Assembly: GCA_942491935.1 (NCBI GenBank)
Contig: CALOCZ010000064.1
Coordinates: forward strand, 62,001 to 126,000
Source of the DNA: JAGTVG01 sp942491935
GTDB taxonomy: Bacteria > Bacteroidota > Bacteroidia > Cytophagales > Cyclobacteriaceae
DNA: 64,000 bases
Direction: 5' to 3'
The notes under the pieces were generated by a model that was not told the origin of the DNA, did no database searches, and saw only the letters and a list, made by a program, of their open reading frames with translations. Shown here piece by piece: positions 18,757 to 28,884 of the stretch (position 1 is its first letter; every line of letters begins with the position of its first letter). The position numbers and the translations under genes are program-made.

Positions 18757-20828
18757 ACATATGGACACCATATAAAATATTTTTTTACCTGCAATTTGCT
18801 TTTGCTTTATTAGTTCTTAATGCCTATTCACAACCCTCCTTCAAAGCTACCCATTTCGAAAATATGCCTGTCGTTGATGGTCAAATCAATGAAGCTGAAT
18901 GGATAGTAGAAGATTCCATTACACAACTCATACAATTGGAACCAATTAAAGGACAGCCATCATCAAGGAAGTCAACCGTATACATTGGGCAGGATGAAAA
19001 GAATATCTATTTTGCTTTCAAATGCTTCTCAAATGGAAGAGATGAGATTGTAGGCAAAATTCAACGAAGGGATATGGCAGATGACAGCGATGATGTTATT
19101 GCGGTTTTACTAGACACCTATAATGACAATCAGAATGCCTACCTTTTCATGGTCAATCCTATAGGCACTTTAACCGATGCAAAAGTAACGGATGATGGAA
19201 AAAATATAGATTTCTTCTGGGATACAGAATGGGAGGCAGATACCCAGATCCATGATTGGGGGTGGACTGTCGAAATCCGCATACCTTTTGAAAAGATCCT
19301 GTATAATCCCAAATCAGAAATATGGGGACTAAACCTAGGCCGGGTAATTAGGGAAAACCTTGAAACATCTTGGTGGATTGAAGTGAGCGAGAACTTTAGA
19401 ATTTCACAAGGTGGTAAACTAACAGGTGTAAATCCAAGGGGTAGGAAAAAAAGTAATATGACCTTATTCCCATACGGTACTTTAAGGTATGAAGATAGTG
19501 ATATTACAGGTGTTGACCAGAAGATCAAAGCGGATGCAGGGGCTGATCTCCTATTTAATATTGGTTCAAATCTAGCCACAAATTTGACGTATAATCCAGA
19601 TTTTGCAACAGTTGAGGGAGATAAAGAACAAATTAACCTCACCCCCTGGGAACTCCGTTTTCCGGATAAAAGGTTGTTCTTTCAGGATGGAAACGAGATG
19701 TTTCAAACCAGGATTCAGAATTTCTATTCAAGACGAATTGGGGATATGCAATATGGAGGGAAGGCCATAGGAAAAGTAGGAAAATACCAATTCAATGGTC
19801 TTTTTGCCCGAACTGAAGAGATCCCCTCTACTGAAGAACCGAAAGCCTGGTTTAATTCTATCAGGGTTAAAAGAGACATATTAAATTCTTCAAATATTGG
19901 CTTGACCTATGCGGATAAAATTTGGGATGGAGGTTATGTCAGGTCCTTAAGCCTTGATTACGTCCTAAACCTCGGAAAAACCTGGAAGTTTACTGGTCAA
20001 TTTGTAGGTAGCGCACCCGGTGATTTTTTATCCCACTCGGCATGGTTTGTACGTTTCGCCCGGGAAAACAATATCTACCATTATCATATCCGGTACTCAA
20101 GTTTTGGTGAAAACTTCAGGGATAATGTAAACCAGACAGGTTTCATCAGGGATGATGACAGGCATGAACTTGATGGGGATATCAGTTACCGGTGGTGGAT
20201 CAAGAAAAAAATATCATATATACAGGTATTTGGGAGAAATAATGTTTTCTGGAGCCAGACAGGAATATTGAGAAGCTGGTACCTGACTTATGGGGCCCGG
20301 ATGTATTTGAAAAACAGATTCAGTTTTGACTTTGACTACAACAACGAGTATAAACTCTTTGACAAAGATTACTATAATCATTTTTATAAATTCGAAATTG
20401 GATATAATACTGATGAATGGTCCAATGCCAGTGCAGGTTACACATTTGGCCATAACTTTGACAGGGATTTTCAACTCTGGAATGCCGCCTTTCAAGTCAG
20501 GTTATTCAAAGATATGTCTATTTCATATGACCTTAATGTATTGAAATACTCACCTGATCCATCAAATAGCAATACCTTTATAAATGTTCTTGCCCTTGAT
20601 TATTTCTTCACCAAGGATCTTTGGATCCGGATTTTTACCCAGAATAATTCTTCTATCAATAAATATTATTTCTATGGATTATTTGGATGGCGTTTTAAAC
20701 CACCTTTTGGTGCAGTATATTTGATTGTTAGCGCGGATAAATATGATGAATATGAGCCGGAAACAACTGAGATAAACTCCAATATTGTCTTTCTTAAATT
20801 AACCTACCCAATCACCATCTTTAAATGA
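18753..20828 (+). CDS. DUF5916-type protein with CBM9-like N-terminal domain
   Basis: A 691-residue outer-membrane-type protein. The signal peptide (about 1-26, ending NAYSQ) is followed by a CBM9-like beta-sandwich (about 32-225, VDGQINEAEW, VYIGQDEKNIYFAFKC, WTVEIRIPFEKI). The rest is a long aromatic-rich beta-strand region (about 240-691) of the DUF5916 barrel type, with NLTYNPDFATVEGDKEQINL and RRLFFQDG-like signatures. These proteins are widespread in Bacteroidota and are suspected to handle carbohydrates or peptides at the outer membrane; the function is not established. The start is GTG at 18753, preceding a good signal peptide. It converges on the fucosidase gene with a 26-base gap. 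Confidence 0.85.
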   Translation: MNIWTPYKIFFYLQFAFALLVLNAYSQPSFKATHFENMPVVDGQINEAEWIVEDSITQLIQLEPIKGQPSSRKSTVYIGQDEKNIYFAFKCFSNGRDEIVGKIQRRDMADDSDDVIAVLLDTYNDNQNAYLFMVNPIGTLTDAKVTDDGKNIDFFWDTEWEADTQIHDWGWTVEIRIPFEKILYNPKSEIWGLNLGRVIRENLETSWWIEVSENFRISQGGKLTGVNPRGRKKSNMTLFPYGTLRYEDSDITGVDQKIKADAGADLLFNIGSNLATNLTYNPDFATVEGDKEQINLTPWELRFPDKRLFFQDGNEMFQTRIQNFYSRRIGDMQYGGKAIGKVGKYQFNGLFARTEEIPSTEEPKAWFNSIRVKRDILNSSNIGLTYADKIWDGGYVRSLSLDYVLNLGKTWKFTGQFVGSAPGDFLSHSAWFVRFARENNIYHYHIRYSSFGENFRDNVNQTGFIRDDDRHELDGDISYRWWIKKKISYIQVFGRNNVFWSQTGILRSWYLTYGARMYLKNRFSFDFDYNNEYKLFDKDYYNHFYKFEIGYNTDEWSNASAGYTFGHNFDRDFQLWNAAFQVRLFKDMSISYDLNVLKYSPDPSNSNTFINVLALDYFFTKDLWIRIFTQNNSSINKYYFYGLFGWRFKPPFGAVYLIVSADKYDEYEPETTEINSNIVFLKLTYPITIFK

Positions 20829-20854
20829 TTTTTTATCAAAAGGGATAAAGTATT

Positions 20855-22153
20855 CTATTTCAAACTAACCTCGAGAACATAATCAATTACATTCTTCTTA
20901 ATTTTTGGAAGTTTAATAATCACGCCAAGGCCACCTGAATCAAATACAATCTCAGTGTCATCTGCCATAGAACGAATGCCCAAAATTTCTCCTGATAGAT
21001 TTGGTAGAATTATCTCTTTCACTGGCTTCAATACATGTAAATAAATTTTTTTTCCCCTGGAAGTAGATACTCCCCAGGTCTGAGGTTGGATTGGACCTCC
21101 CTTTGTTTCATAAATTGCAGCTCCGTAATCTTTTAGCCATGCTCCCATTTCCCGCAACCGATCGGCCTGGCGGTCTTCAATTATACCATCAGGCATAGGC
21201 CCAACATTAAACAGAAGGTTTCCCTCACCCCCCACCGTTCTTACCAAAGTCTGGAGACATTCTTCAGTCGACTTCATTTTATCATTTGGTTTCCAGGCCC
21301 ATTGCTGGCAAATCGTTATACAGGATTCCCAGGGGGTTAAGAGATCAAATCTACCTACTTGCTGCTCCGGGGTTGCGAAATCACCTGCAAACTTATCAGA
21401 TAAACTAACGCCTTCCATTCCTTGTCGTCCCTTATCGACACGATTATTAATCAATATCTCATCATCAAGACTCCTTACATATTTGTATAGGTCCATTCCC
21501 ATTTCATGTGTCCAGGGCTCCTCCCATTCCCCATCAAACCAGAGAATTTTGGTATGGTATGTCTCTACGAGTTCCTTTATCTGAGCCTTCATATATTTTA
21601 TATAATTATCCATGTTTGCATTTTCCCTCCTTTGCGGATTGTTATGTTCCACCGGGTAATCAGGATGTCTCCAGTCGCAAATAGAATAGTAGGTGCCGAA
21701 TAAAATCCCTTGCTTTTCACATTCCGTAGAAAGATCCATTAAAACATCTCTTCCATATGGGGTGGACATAATATTGTAATCTGTTGTTTTGGTATCCCAC
21801 ATAACGAAACCATCGTGGTGCTTAGAAACAAAGATCAGATATTTCATACCTGCATCTTTCATCAATCCAACCCATTCGGCCGCATTGAAATTTTCGGGAT
21901 CAAATTTTTTGTATAGATTGTCATATTCTTCAAATGGAACAGGATTACCCCTTGACCATCCAATTTCAGTTCCTTTCAGGGACACAGGCCCCCAGTGAAC
22001 AAACATTCCGAAACGCAGGGCCTGCCAGTTTTGAAGAGAGGATTCATTGGTATGCAGGTCGGGGTACTTCTCTCCACCTCCCTTAAGGTTTTGTCCATAC
22101 GAATTAAAACAAGCAAAAACGACAAACCAGAATAAAATATATAATTTCTTCAT
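20855..22153 (-). CDS. Alpha-L-fucosidase, GH29 family
   Basis: A 432-residue exported glycoside hydrolase that removes alpha-linked L-fucose with retention. A signal peptide (about 1-20) is followed by the TIM barrel with the family motifs FGMFVHWGP, AGMKYLIFVSKHHDGFVMWD and GTYYSICDWRHPDY. The nucleophile is Asp207 in ILWFDGEW. The segment GEGNLLFNVGPMPDG is also typical. A C-terminal beta domain follows from about residue 345. The target is probably fucose-containing algal or host-type polysaccharide, consistent with the sulfatase elsewhere in the window, but no SusCD pair lies nearby, so this is not a canonical polysaccharide utilisation locus. Confidence 0.94.
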   Translation of the reverse strand: MKKLYILFWFVVFACFNSYGQNLKGGGEKYPDLHTNESSLQNWQALRFGMFVHWGPVSLKGTEIGWSRGNPVPFEEYDNLYKKFDPENFNAAEWVGLMKDAGMKYLIFVSKHHDGFVMWDTKTTDYNIMSTPYGRDVLMDLSTECEKQGILFGTYYSICDWRHPDYPVEHNNPQRRENANMDNYIKYMKAQIKELVETYHTKILWFDGEWEEPWTHEMGMDLYKYVRSLDDEILINNRVDKGRQGMEGVSLSDKFAGDFATPEQQVGRFDLLTPWESCITICQQWAWKPNDKMKSTEECLQTLVRTVGGEGNLLFNVGPMPDGIIEDRQADRLREMGAWLKDYGAAIYETKGGPIQPQTWGVSTSRGKKIYLHVLKPVKEIILPNLSGEILGIRSMADDTEIVFDSGGLGVIIKLPKIKKNVIDYVLEVSLK

Positions 22154-22390
22154 TTGATAAAAAATTTGGATGCTTTTGAACTAATTTACGAAACAAAATT
22201 GAATCATAATTGATTTCCATTGACCTAAATCTTATATATGATGCATATATTGGAAATCAAATTGATATCCACATAATGACTCATTGCATAATATAATAAA
22301 TTATACTAAAACACATATTGGCTCCATTTTAGAAAAATTAATATCCAGTATTTATTTTTAAATTTTAATTCTTCATCGTTAATTGCCCTC

Positions 22391-23110
22391 ATGGATCTTT
22401 CCATTATCATACCGGTATATAATGAAGGGAATAAAACAGATAAAGACATACAACTGGCAGCACAGTTCCTCCATTTAAGTAAGATGTCATGCGAAATAAT
22501 AATATCCGATGATGGAAGCACAGACAACACTGTGAATATTTTAGAAAATATCAGGAATAAGCTACACATACCTTTAAAAATAATAGCTAATAAGGATCAT
22601 AAAGGCAAAGGGCATGCCGTAAAATCAGGAATCCTGGAAGCACAAGGTAAGCTGGTACTGTTTATTGACAGTGGTGCTTGTGTCCCCTACAATGATATTT
22701 TACCGGGAATTGATATGATTAGTAAAGGACAGTGTGAAATAGCACATGGTTCACGGTTTCTGAAAAACAGTCTTATTACCAGAAAAAAGCAGTGGTACCG
22801 GCGTCTCATGTCTTATGCATTCAGAATGTTCATTCGTTTATGGGCAAAAATTCCTTATAACCTCACTGACACACAATGTGGATTAAAGATCTATAAAGGG
22901 GAAGTAGCTCTTGAACTGTACCGGCAATGTATCACAGAAGGATTTATGTTTGATGTAGAGATAATACTACGAGCAGCGAAAGCAGGATATAAGATTGAGG
23001 AATTCCCGATTTCCTGGACAGCCGATCTGGACAGCCGATTATCAGTCACCACTACATTCTTTCAAATGTTATCGGAATTAGTAAGGATTAAAAAGAAGAT
23101 CGATTACTAG
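22391..23110 (+). CDS. Glycosyltransferase family 2, polyprenyl-phosphate hexose synthase-like
   Basis: A 239-residue cytoplasmic GT-A enzyme resembling dolichyl/undecaprenyl-phosphate sugar synthases. It starts directly with the Rossmann-like MDLSIIIPVYNEGNK. The nucleotide-binding ISDDGSTDNT and the lid GKGHAVKSGILEAQGKLVLF follow. The usual acidic DxD triad is replaced by FIDSGACVPYND. The acceptor region is IAHGSRFLKNS and DTQCGLKIYKG. There is no membrane segment. It is convergent with the membrane glycosyltransferase gene at 23124, separated by only 13 bases. A functional link in which this enzyme makes a lipid-linked sugar used by that protein is plausible but inferred. Confidence 0.85.
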   Translation: MDLSIIIPVYNEGNKTDKDIQLAAQFLHLSKMSCEIIISDDGSTDNTVNILENIRNKLHIPLKIIANKDHKGKGHAVKSGILEAQGKLVLFIDSGACVPYNDILPGIDMISKGQCEIAHGSRFLKNSLITRKKQWYRRLMSYAFRMFIRLWAKIPYNLTDTQCGLKIYKGEVALELYRQCITEGFMFDVEIILRAAKAGYKIEEFPISWTADLDSRLSVTTTFFQMLSELVRIKKKIDY

Positions 23111-23123
23111 AACATTTAATCGT

Positions 23124-24704
23124 TCACTCACTTGATCTCTGGGATGAAAGATAATCCTGCCTTACAAATGCATTTAATAATACCCCGGGGCGAAGTTCGG
23201 TACCTTCATCAAAAAGAGGCACATAAAGGTATTTCTCCCCCGGTTTCGGTTGGGTATACATTTTTTCAATCAGTGGTTCTTTTAGATCGGGCGAAACCAC
23301 GATCAATGGTACCAGTGGTGTATCTGAATAAATTTTGTTCCACCACCCCACATGGTTAAATTCTCTTAAGTACCATGGCAAAGGCCAATAATCATCTTCA
23401 CTACAAATAACATGAATGTACAAATCTTTCCCTTCGGGGTTAATATCAGAAACATTTTTAATCCTTGCGACCATATGGAATACATCTATAGACGTATGAC
23501 CATAAACGTAAGGATTTGAAGGATGGGCTGAATATTTATAATTTGTATATATAACCTGGGCAATAAGGTAGAACGAAACCACGGTCACATATATTAAAAT
23601 GGTTGTGTGAATCCAACCTTTCTGAAAGGTATTTAATGCCTGGGTGATGCCAAATCCTGCAAGCAATATCATTCCAAAATAGGAACTCAATATATTCCAG
23701 GGGGTTTTATAGGGCATAATGGAATACAGCACCATCATCAAAATTGAAAATATTGCAATAATCCTGAAGAATTGTTCCCCAGCTGTGAGACCTCTTTTAA
23801 AAAAGGCAAAAAAGATGCCCACAACGGAAAAAATAAGGACTGGAAGCTCAGTCCAAACTAAGCGCCCTGGACCTTTATTCCAGGCAAGGATCTTGAGATA
23901 GTAATACCAGGGATGTTGATGAACTTCATTTTGACCCGCTTTGGTAAAATAGCTTTCATACGTGGTTATCGAATCGATAACCCCCTGAGGGTTTTTGAAA
24001 ACAGAAGAAAAAAATAAAATTGAGATGAAACTGGCTATCCCAAAAAAGATAAGATATTGATGCCATTTCAATGATTTTATCACCTGGAAGCAGGATATCT
24101 CGCTGTTTCGCCAGAATATCTGTTCTAAAAAAAAGGAAACGAATAAGACTACAACAGATAAAATAAATGTTTCTTTAGTGGCATGCATCAAACCTAGAAA
24201 AATGGCTGATAACATTAGCCATCCTTTTTTCCGGTAGTTAAAATAGACAAATAGTGATATAATAAATCCGAAGGTAAAAAACACAAGCAGTGTTTCATGG
24301 ATATAATAACGGCTATAGAAGACCATTGCAGGAGATAATCCACCTAAAAGCATGCCTGCAAATATGGCCCTCCAGCCTGTAATATGGCCAATCCATAACA
24401 ATAGGAGCAAAAGTCCGATGCCAGCAATAGCAGGCACTACCCTCAAATGTCTTTCATTCAGTTGAGAAAAATTTTGCACATTACTCAGCCAGGCAGGGAT
24501 CAATGTCAGGTAATATATGATCGGCCCATGGAATTCAATTTTATCATATACATATTCTCCTTTCTCCAGAAGATTTCCAAACTTGACAGCATTCACCGCC
24601 TCATCGTTGTGCATTGGTTTTTGAGGTAAATTGGTTAGCCTTAAGACACTTCCGGTAAGGATTATCGCTACTAAGATTAAAAAATTTATATTCCTTTTTT
24701 TCAC
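23124..24704 (-). CDS. Multi-pass membrane glycosyltransferase-like protein, TIGR03663 type (PMT/ArnT fold)
   Basis: A 526-residue inner-membrane protein with about ten to twelve hydrophobic segments. The N-terminal loop after the first helix reads NLPQKPMHNDEAVNAVKFG, with the acidic DE pair typical of GT-C enzymes that use polyprenyl-phosphate sugars, followed by YDKIEFHGPIIYYLTLIPAW. This pattern matches the TIGR03663 family. The soluble C terminus has LPWYLREFNHVGWWN. The start is GTG at 24704, which overlaps the upstream stop as GTGA, so translation is coupled. Acceptor and donor are unknown. It is the last cistron of a five-gene operon. Confidence 0.82.
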   Translation of the reverse strand: MKKRNINFLILVAIILTGSVLRLTNLPQKPMHNDEAVNAVKFGNLLEKGEYVYDKIEFHGPIIYYLTLIPAWLSNVQNFSQLNERHLRVVPAIAGIGLLLLLLWIGHITGWRAIFAGMLLGGLSPAMVFYSRYYIHETLLVFFTFGFIISLFVYFNYRKKGWLMLSAIFLGLMHATKETFILSVVVLFVSFFLEQIFWRNSEISCFQVIKSLKWHQYLIFFGIASFISILFFSSVFKNPQGVIDSITTYESYFTKAGQNEVHQHPWYYYLKILAWNKGPGRLVWTELPVLIFSVVGIFFAFFKRGLTAGEQFFRIIAIFSILMMVLYSIMPYKTPWNILSSYFGMILLAGFGITQALNTFQKGWIHTTILIYVTVVSFYLIAQVIYTNYKYSAHPSNPYVYGHTSIDVFHMVARIKNVSDINPEGKDLYIHVICSEDDYWPLPWYLREFNHVGWWNKIYSDTPLVPLIVVSPDLKEPLIEKMYTQPKPGEKYLYVPLFDEGTELRPGVLLNAFVRQDYLSSQRSSE

Positions 24705-25399
24705 TTTAAGGGGATCCCGTGAACTTCAACTTCAATATAGTGGTTAAAATCATTTGAAGTATTACCATTACTATATAAACGAATATATTGTCCATGCACT
24801 CCCCGGCAATCAATAAGCTTTCCCTCATTAGTTTCTACATAATGGAGGTCTTTTCCTACACCAAGACCTGAAGAGTTATCATTATCATTGTTAAATAATG
24901 TTTCTACACCAATAACAAAATCAGGATCATCCGAAATCTGAACGATAACATCTTTATATACACGCGCCTTTTTGTGAAAATGCCATATCAATATCGCATA
25001 TATCTCGCAGGTGGTTTCCAGATCTATGGTAATATGTTGTTTGCCAGGGCCCAGTTCCACAAAAGATCCATCATAAGCCTCATTATCTCCATCATTAATT
25101 AGTTCCATTTCACCCACAATGGGTTCATTATCAGTGCTTTCAATAAATTTGTCCAGCGCAAGGTTTTTTGTTCCAGCAGGTGCGAGGAAAGGAGGCCTGG
25201 CACTTCCGAGAGGATTCTCGAGGTTGGGGACATCAAAATCCGATGGTGTACCTACAAACATTGGATAAGGCAATCGCACTTTAATAGGCTCCAAATCCTG
25301 AGCGTTGATCATCGCAGGAAGCAAAACTAAGATGCTCGTAAATATCATCTTTATTATTACTCTTTCCGGACACATCCGAACTGGAAAAACTATTATCAT
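24701..25399 (-). CDS. Secreted F5/8-type-C (discoidin)-like protein
   Basis: A 232-residue exported protein. The segment NLALDKFIESTDNEPIVGE and the jelly-roll motifs GPGKQHITIDLETTCEIYAILIW-like and QYIRLYSNGN suggest a discoidin/coagulation-factor-5/8 C fold, which commonly binds carbohydrates. I see no catalytic domain. The first ATG (25399) gives a long leader. An internal ATG at 25348 (MIFTSILVLLPAMINAQ) gives a classical signal peptide and may be the true start. It is 28 bases downstream of the HEAT gene and overlaps the membrane glycosyltransferase start by four bases. Confidence 0.75.
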   Translation of the reverse strand: MIIVFPVRMCPERVIIKMIFTSILVLLPAMINAQDLEPIKVRLPYPMFVGTPSDFDVPNLENPLGSARPPFLAPAGTKNLALDKFIESTDNEPIVGEMELINDGDNEAYDGSFVELGPGKQHITIDLETTCEIYAILIWHFHKKARVYKDVIVQISDDPDFVIGVETLFNNDNDNSSGLGVGKDLHYVETNEGKLIDCRGVHGQYIRLYSNGNTSNDFNHYIEVEVHGIPLK

Positions 25400-25427
25400 A
25401 TGTTATCTTTAATTTATTATATCTTAT

Positions 25428-27509
25428 CTAATCCATCCATTTTAGAATCTCCTCAAGACGTGCTTTAAAATCCGGATCTTCCGTTGTACTGATCAACTTT
25501 CTCAGTTCAGTCTTTGTATATTCAGGATGGATGCGGCCCAATGCTCCGGCCATACTCAATATTGCAGCTTCAGCTTCAGATTGCAATTCCTGATTTTGCA
25601 GCAGTCCGACAGCCATTTGGAGAGCGCCTTTTGACTTGATTTCAGCAAGTCCTGATACCACAATCTTCTTTTCATCCAGACTGGTAGCAAGATCATAGGC
25701 ATATTTACAAGCCTCGAATTTCTGATCTTCAGTCATTTTATTATCAATCTGAACCATCCTGATATAACCACGCAGGGCCAGATTATGTGCTTTAACATCT
25801 TCTGAAGACTCAAGCACCTGCTTCAATGCATCCAATGGAGTTGAATCAGGCCAGACGGATAAGGCCTTTATGGCCGCAATCTGAACATCGGAATTTTGGT
25901 TATTTAAATAATCCTGAATTATCGGCAGCGCTGTTTTACTTCCAATATTCCCCAATGCCTGGATCAACATCACCTGGGAAGCATCATCCTCGACATCTGG
26001 TAAAACTGCCAATATATCAGCTGCCCGGTCATTTTCATTTTGAATTTTTAAAGCAATCAGCGTGATCGTTCTTTCTGCCTCATTACGCTCGGCTGAAGAT
26101 GTAGCACCTAAAGAGACATTAATAATTTCCTTTAATTTATCCGGATCAGCCAGCTTACCCAGGACCTGGTAAGATTCGAGCCTGACCTTTCTGTCATTAT
26201 CCTCTAAAGAGACAAGTACAGGTTCAACGCCAGCTTTCAGGTTTCGTTCACCTATACCACGAACACATTCAAGCCTCATTTTGGGATCCGGATTTTGAAG
26301 ACCTTTTATAATCTCATTATCTACCTCATCCCCTTTTATTATTGCCAGGCATTCCCTGGCCATATCTCTCTCCCTGCCCCAGGAGTTAGAGGCAACTGTA
26401 GCAAGAAACTCCACATCCGAAGCAGAGGCAATATTCCGCAAGGCCATTAAAGCCGCTAAACGAATATCAGGGTTTTCGTGAGCAACCGATTCTTTTACTA
26501 AATCTTTAATAGAAAGGTCTTGCCTGTCAGCCATTACGGTAAAAAGCTGCATTTGCTGATATTCTCCAAGCTGAGGCATAATCTTGAGAAATTCTGACAA
26601 ATCAGCATCCCGATCAATGTCTCTGATTACAGGAATGATCAATGTCTGCATTTCGGGACCTTCGCTTACTAACAGTTGACTCAAGTGGATTATACCATTT
26701 TCAGGATCACATTTTATAATACCTCTTAAAGCTGCAAAAAAGATAGAAGGAGGTGCTTTTGATTCATATATTTTGTTATATATGGGAAGTGCAACATTAA
26801 TCCTTTCAGGAATCATGTTATCGGCACAAACTATCAAGGCATCAGCTATTTCCCATCTCAAAGGACCTTCGGACTTTTGAAATGCTTTTTCCAATGATGT
26901 GCAGGCTTCATCAGTACCAATTTTACCCAGTGCAAATACGGCTGATCTGCCGATAGGGAAATCAGCATCAAAGATCAATTCCGATAAAGGATTTACAGCA
27001 TTTGGACTTTCTCGTACAGCCAGTACATTGATTATCCCTTGTTTTATCAATCCCTCAGCAGCAGATAATTCTTTCAGCAGGGCTTCATCTGCTGACGTAT
27101 CGGGAATTTGCTGCAATACAGACAATGCAGATGCGGATAAATGTCCATCCATTACCATTCCTTTAAGAACCGGCACCGCTTTTCCTGAGGCTATAGGGCC
27201 CAGATAAGTACATATCATTTGTTTTGCAGCAGGTAATGCATCGGTTTTTAATGCCTCTATCATTAGGGATTCTATCTCAGCATAGATTTGAGGATTATTA
27301 TACACCTTGGTCATCGTTTTCTGGAATTCATCTAACCAGGCATGAGTTTTGCCATAGTCATACTCTTTCACCAGAGCCAGAGTTGATTTGAAATCTGTGA
27401 TTATCTTCTCTGGGTCTTCTGTCTTGCATTGCATGCATAGTAATAGAAGCAACACTATAAGGCCATATGATACAATATATTTGATGCTATTTAAAATTCG
27501 AGTCTGCAT
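25428..27509 (-). CDS. HEAT-repeat lipoprotein
   Basis: A 693-residue protein anchored by a lipoprotein signal (LLLLLCMQCKTEDPEK). It consists almost entirely of HEAT/PBS-lyase-type helical repeats, each with an Asp/Gly turn such as SAVFALGKIGTDEA, ECVRGIGERNLKAGVEPV and VMLIQALGNIGSKTAL. Such solenoids act as scaffolds. In Bacteroidota and Planctomycetota they often accompany Gfo/Idh/MocA and ThuA proteins. The start ATG at 27509 gives a compact signal. An ATG at 27548 would overlap the upstream gene. It is the third cistron of the operon beginning at 30651. Confidence 0.85.
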   Translation of the reverse strand: MQTRILNSIKYIVSYGLIVLLLLLCMQCKTEDPEKIITDFKSTLALVKEYDYGKTHAWLDEFQKTMTKVYNNPQIYAEIESLMIEALKTDALPAAKQMICTYLGPIASGKAVPVLKGMVMDGHLSASALSVLQQIPDTSADEALLKELSAAEGLIKQGIINVLAVRESPNAVNPLSELIFDADFPIGRSAVFALGKIGTDEACTSLEKAFQKSEGPLRWEIADALIVCADNMIPERINVALPIYNKIYESKAPPSIFFAALRGIIKCDPENGIIHLSQLLVSEGPEMQTLIIPVIRDIDRDADLSEFLKIMPQLGEYQQMQLFTVMADRQDLSIKDLVKESVAHENPDIRLAALMALRNIASASDVEFLATVASNSWGRERDMARECLAIIKGDEVDNEIIKGLQNPDPKMRLECVRGIGERNLKAGVEPVLVSLEDNDRKVRLESYQVLGKLADPDKLKEIINVSLGATSSAERNEAERTITLIALKIQNENDRAADILAVLPDVEDDASQVMLIQALGNIGSKTALPIIQDYLNNQNSDVQIAAIKALSVWPDSTPLDALKQVLESSEDVKAHNLALRGYIRMVQIDNKMTEDQKFEACKYAYDLATSLDEKKIVVSGLAEIKSKGALQMAVGLLQNQELQSEAEAAILSMAGALGRIHPEYTKTELRKLISTTEDPDFKARLEEILKWMD

Positions 27510-27535
27510 TTTTATATTTTTCAAATTCAAATTAT

Positions 27536-28861
27536 TTAAATGTGCCATGGACTGCGCATGTGACCAGTCAGCATTTTATTGGCTTCTTCATCGTTCATAA
27601 ATTTTTCGTTTTCAGGATCCCATTGAAGTTTCCTGCCGAGCCGTATTGCTATGTCTGACTGATGGCATACAGCGTCTGTTCTTGCTGCTATATCTGCAGG
27701 ACACATTGGATCTCTTCTGGACTTTACAGAGTCAAGAAAGTTTCTGCGATGATCATTGCTTCTGGGAAGTTGAATTTCATTGGGACCAATAATGGTTTTC
27801 AGCAGAGACTTGGGATGGGTGTCAATAAATCCCCTTTGTACCATAATGTGGCCCTCGGTTCCAACAAATACAATACCCATTGAATTCAATTTATACAAAG
27901 GTTCTTTCTGACGGGCCGTGATATGGTCCATATAGACCAATTCGACACCATTGGCATATTTATGTCTTGTCTCCCACTTCAAAATGGTATCATACAATCC
28001 ATCATTTGAAATATCACCGGTTCCTTCCACTTCAATCGGGCCTGTTTCATCCGCATCTACTGCCCATTGGGCAATATCGACATCATGGATACCGTAAGCG
28101 CCCGAAATACATCCCAGGGAGTAATCATAAATTAGGGTGAAATTCCTGGTACAACGTAATGTGGTGAACGGCTTCCAGGGTGCTGGTCCCAACCAGAAAT
28201 CATAATCGAAACCTTCGGGGACTGGTTCAATGGGCTGAGGTCCTACCGGTGGGTATCCTGCTGACCCAATGATGATCTTCTCCAGCTTACCGATCTTTTC
28301 ATTTCTTACCAGTTCCGTAGCGAATCTGAATCGCCAATCGGACCGTTGTTGAGTGCCATGCTGAAAAATAACACCATACCGGTTTACGGCCTCCCGGATA
28401 GCTATTGATTCATTAAAATACCGGCTCAACGGTTTTTCATAATACATATCCTTATGCTGCCTGGCCGCTTCCACGCCTACCAAAGCGTGCCAGTGATCAG
28501 GCGTTGCTATAAAAACAGCGTCAATATCATCGCGTGCAAGAAGTTCCCTGAAGTCGTTATAGGTCTTACAATCCTGGTTTCCATATTTTTCGTCTGCCAG
28601 GGCTTTGGCCCTGTCACGGTGCTCCTTTCGCACATCGCATATGCCAACCATCTGAACATCATCATATCCCATAAAAGATCGGACATGACCTGTCCCCATC
28701 TGGCCTACACCTATCGCACCCATAACAATTTTATCACTGGGGGCTGTTTGAAGGGTACCGGCAATTACTTTGGAAGGAACGATCATTGGAAATCCTGCCA
28801 ACGCCAGTGTACTGCCAAGCGAATTTTTTATGAATTTCCGTCTGTTTATTTCTGGTTTCAT
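27536..28861 (-). CDS. Gfo/Idh/MocA family oxidoreductase with Tat signal
   Basis: A 441-residue NAD(P)-dependent oxidoreductase exported by a Tat-type signal (NRRKFIKNSLGSTLALAGFP). The Rossmann domain begins IVMGAIGVGQMGTGHVRSF, with the catalytic region YEKPLSRYFNESIAIREAV (the EKP motif) and a C-terminal substrate-binding alpha/beta domain. Exported members in Bacteroidota oxidise sugars or glycosides, often at C3. The neighbours ThuA/TIM barrel and the DUF1080 gene at 32077 fit such a pathway. The start ATG at 28861 is preferred over an upstream TTG at 28870. Substrate unknown. Confidence 0.92.
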   Translation of the reverse strand: MKPEINRRKFIKNSLGSTLALAGFPMIVPSKVIAGTLQTAPSDKIVMGAIGVGQMGTGHVRSFMGYDDVQMVGICDVRKEHRDRAKALADEKYGNQDCKTYNDFRELLARDDIDAVFIATPDHWHALVGVEAARQHKDMYYEKPLSRYFNESIAIREAVNRYGVIFQHGTQQRSDWRFRFATELVRNEKIGKLEKIIIGSAGYPPVGPQPIEPVPEGFDYDFWLGPAPWKPFTTLRCTRNFTLIYDYSLGCISGAYGIHDVDIAQWAVDADETGPIEVEGTGDISNDGLYDTILKWETRHKYANGVELVYMDHITARQKEPLYKLNSMGIVFVGTEGHIMVQRGFIDTHPKSLLKTIIGPNEIQLPRSNDHRRNFLDSVKSRRDPMCPADIAARTDAVCHQSDIAIRLGRKLQWDPENEKFMNDEEANKMLTGHMRSPWHI

Positions 28862-28884
28862 TTCATGCAATTTTTAACATTTAT

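Noticed and set aside
23110..23124. Overlap or fusion of the GT2 and TIGR03663-like genes
   Set aside because: They are convergent and separated by 13 bases, so no fusion occurs.
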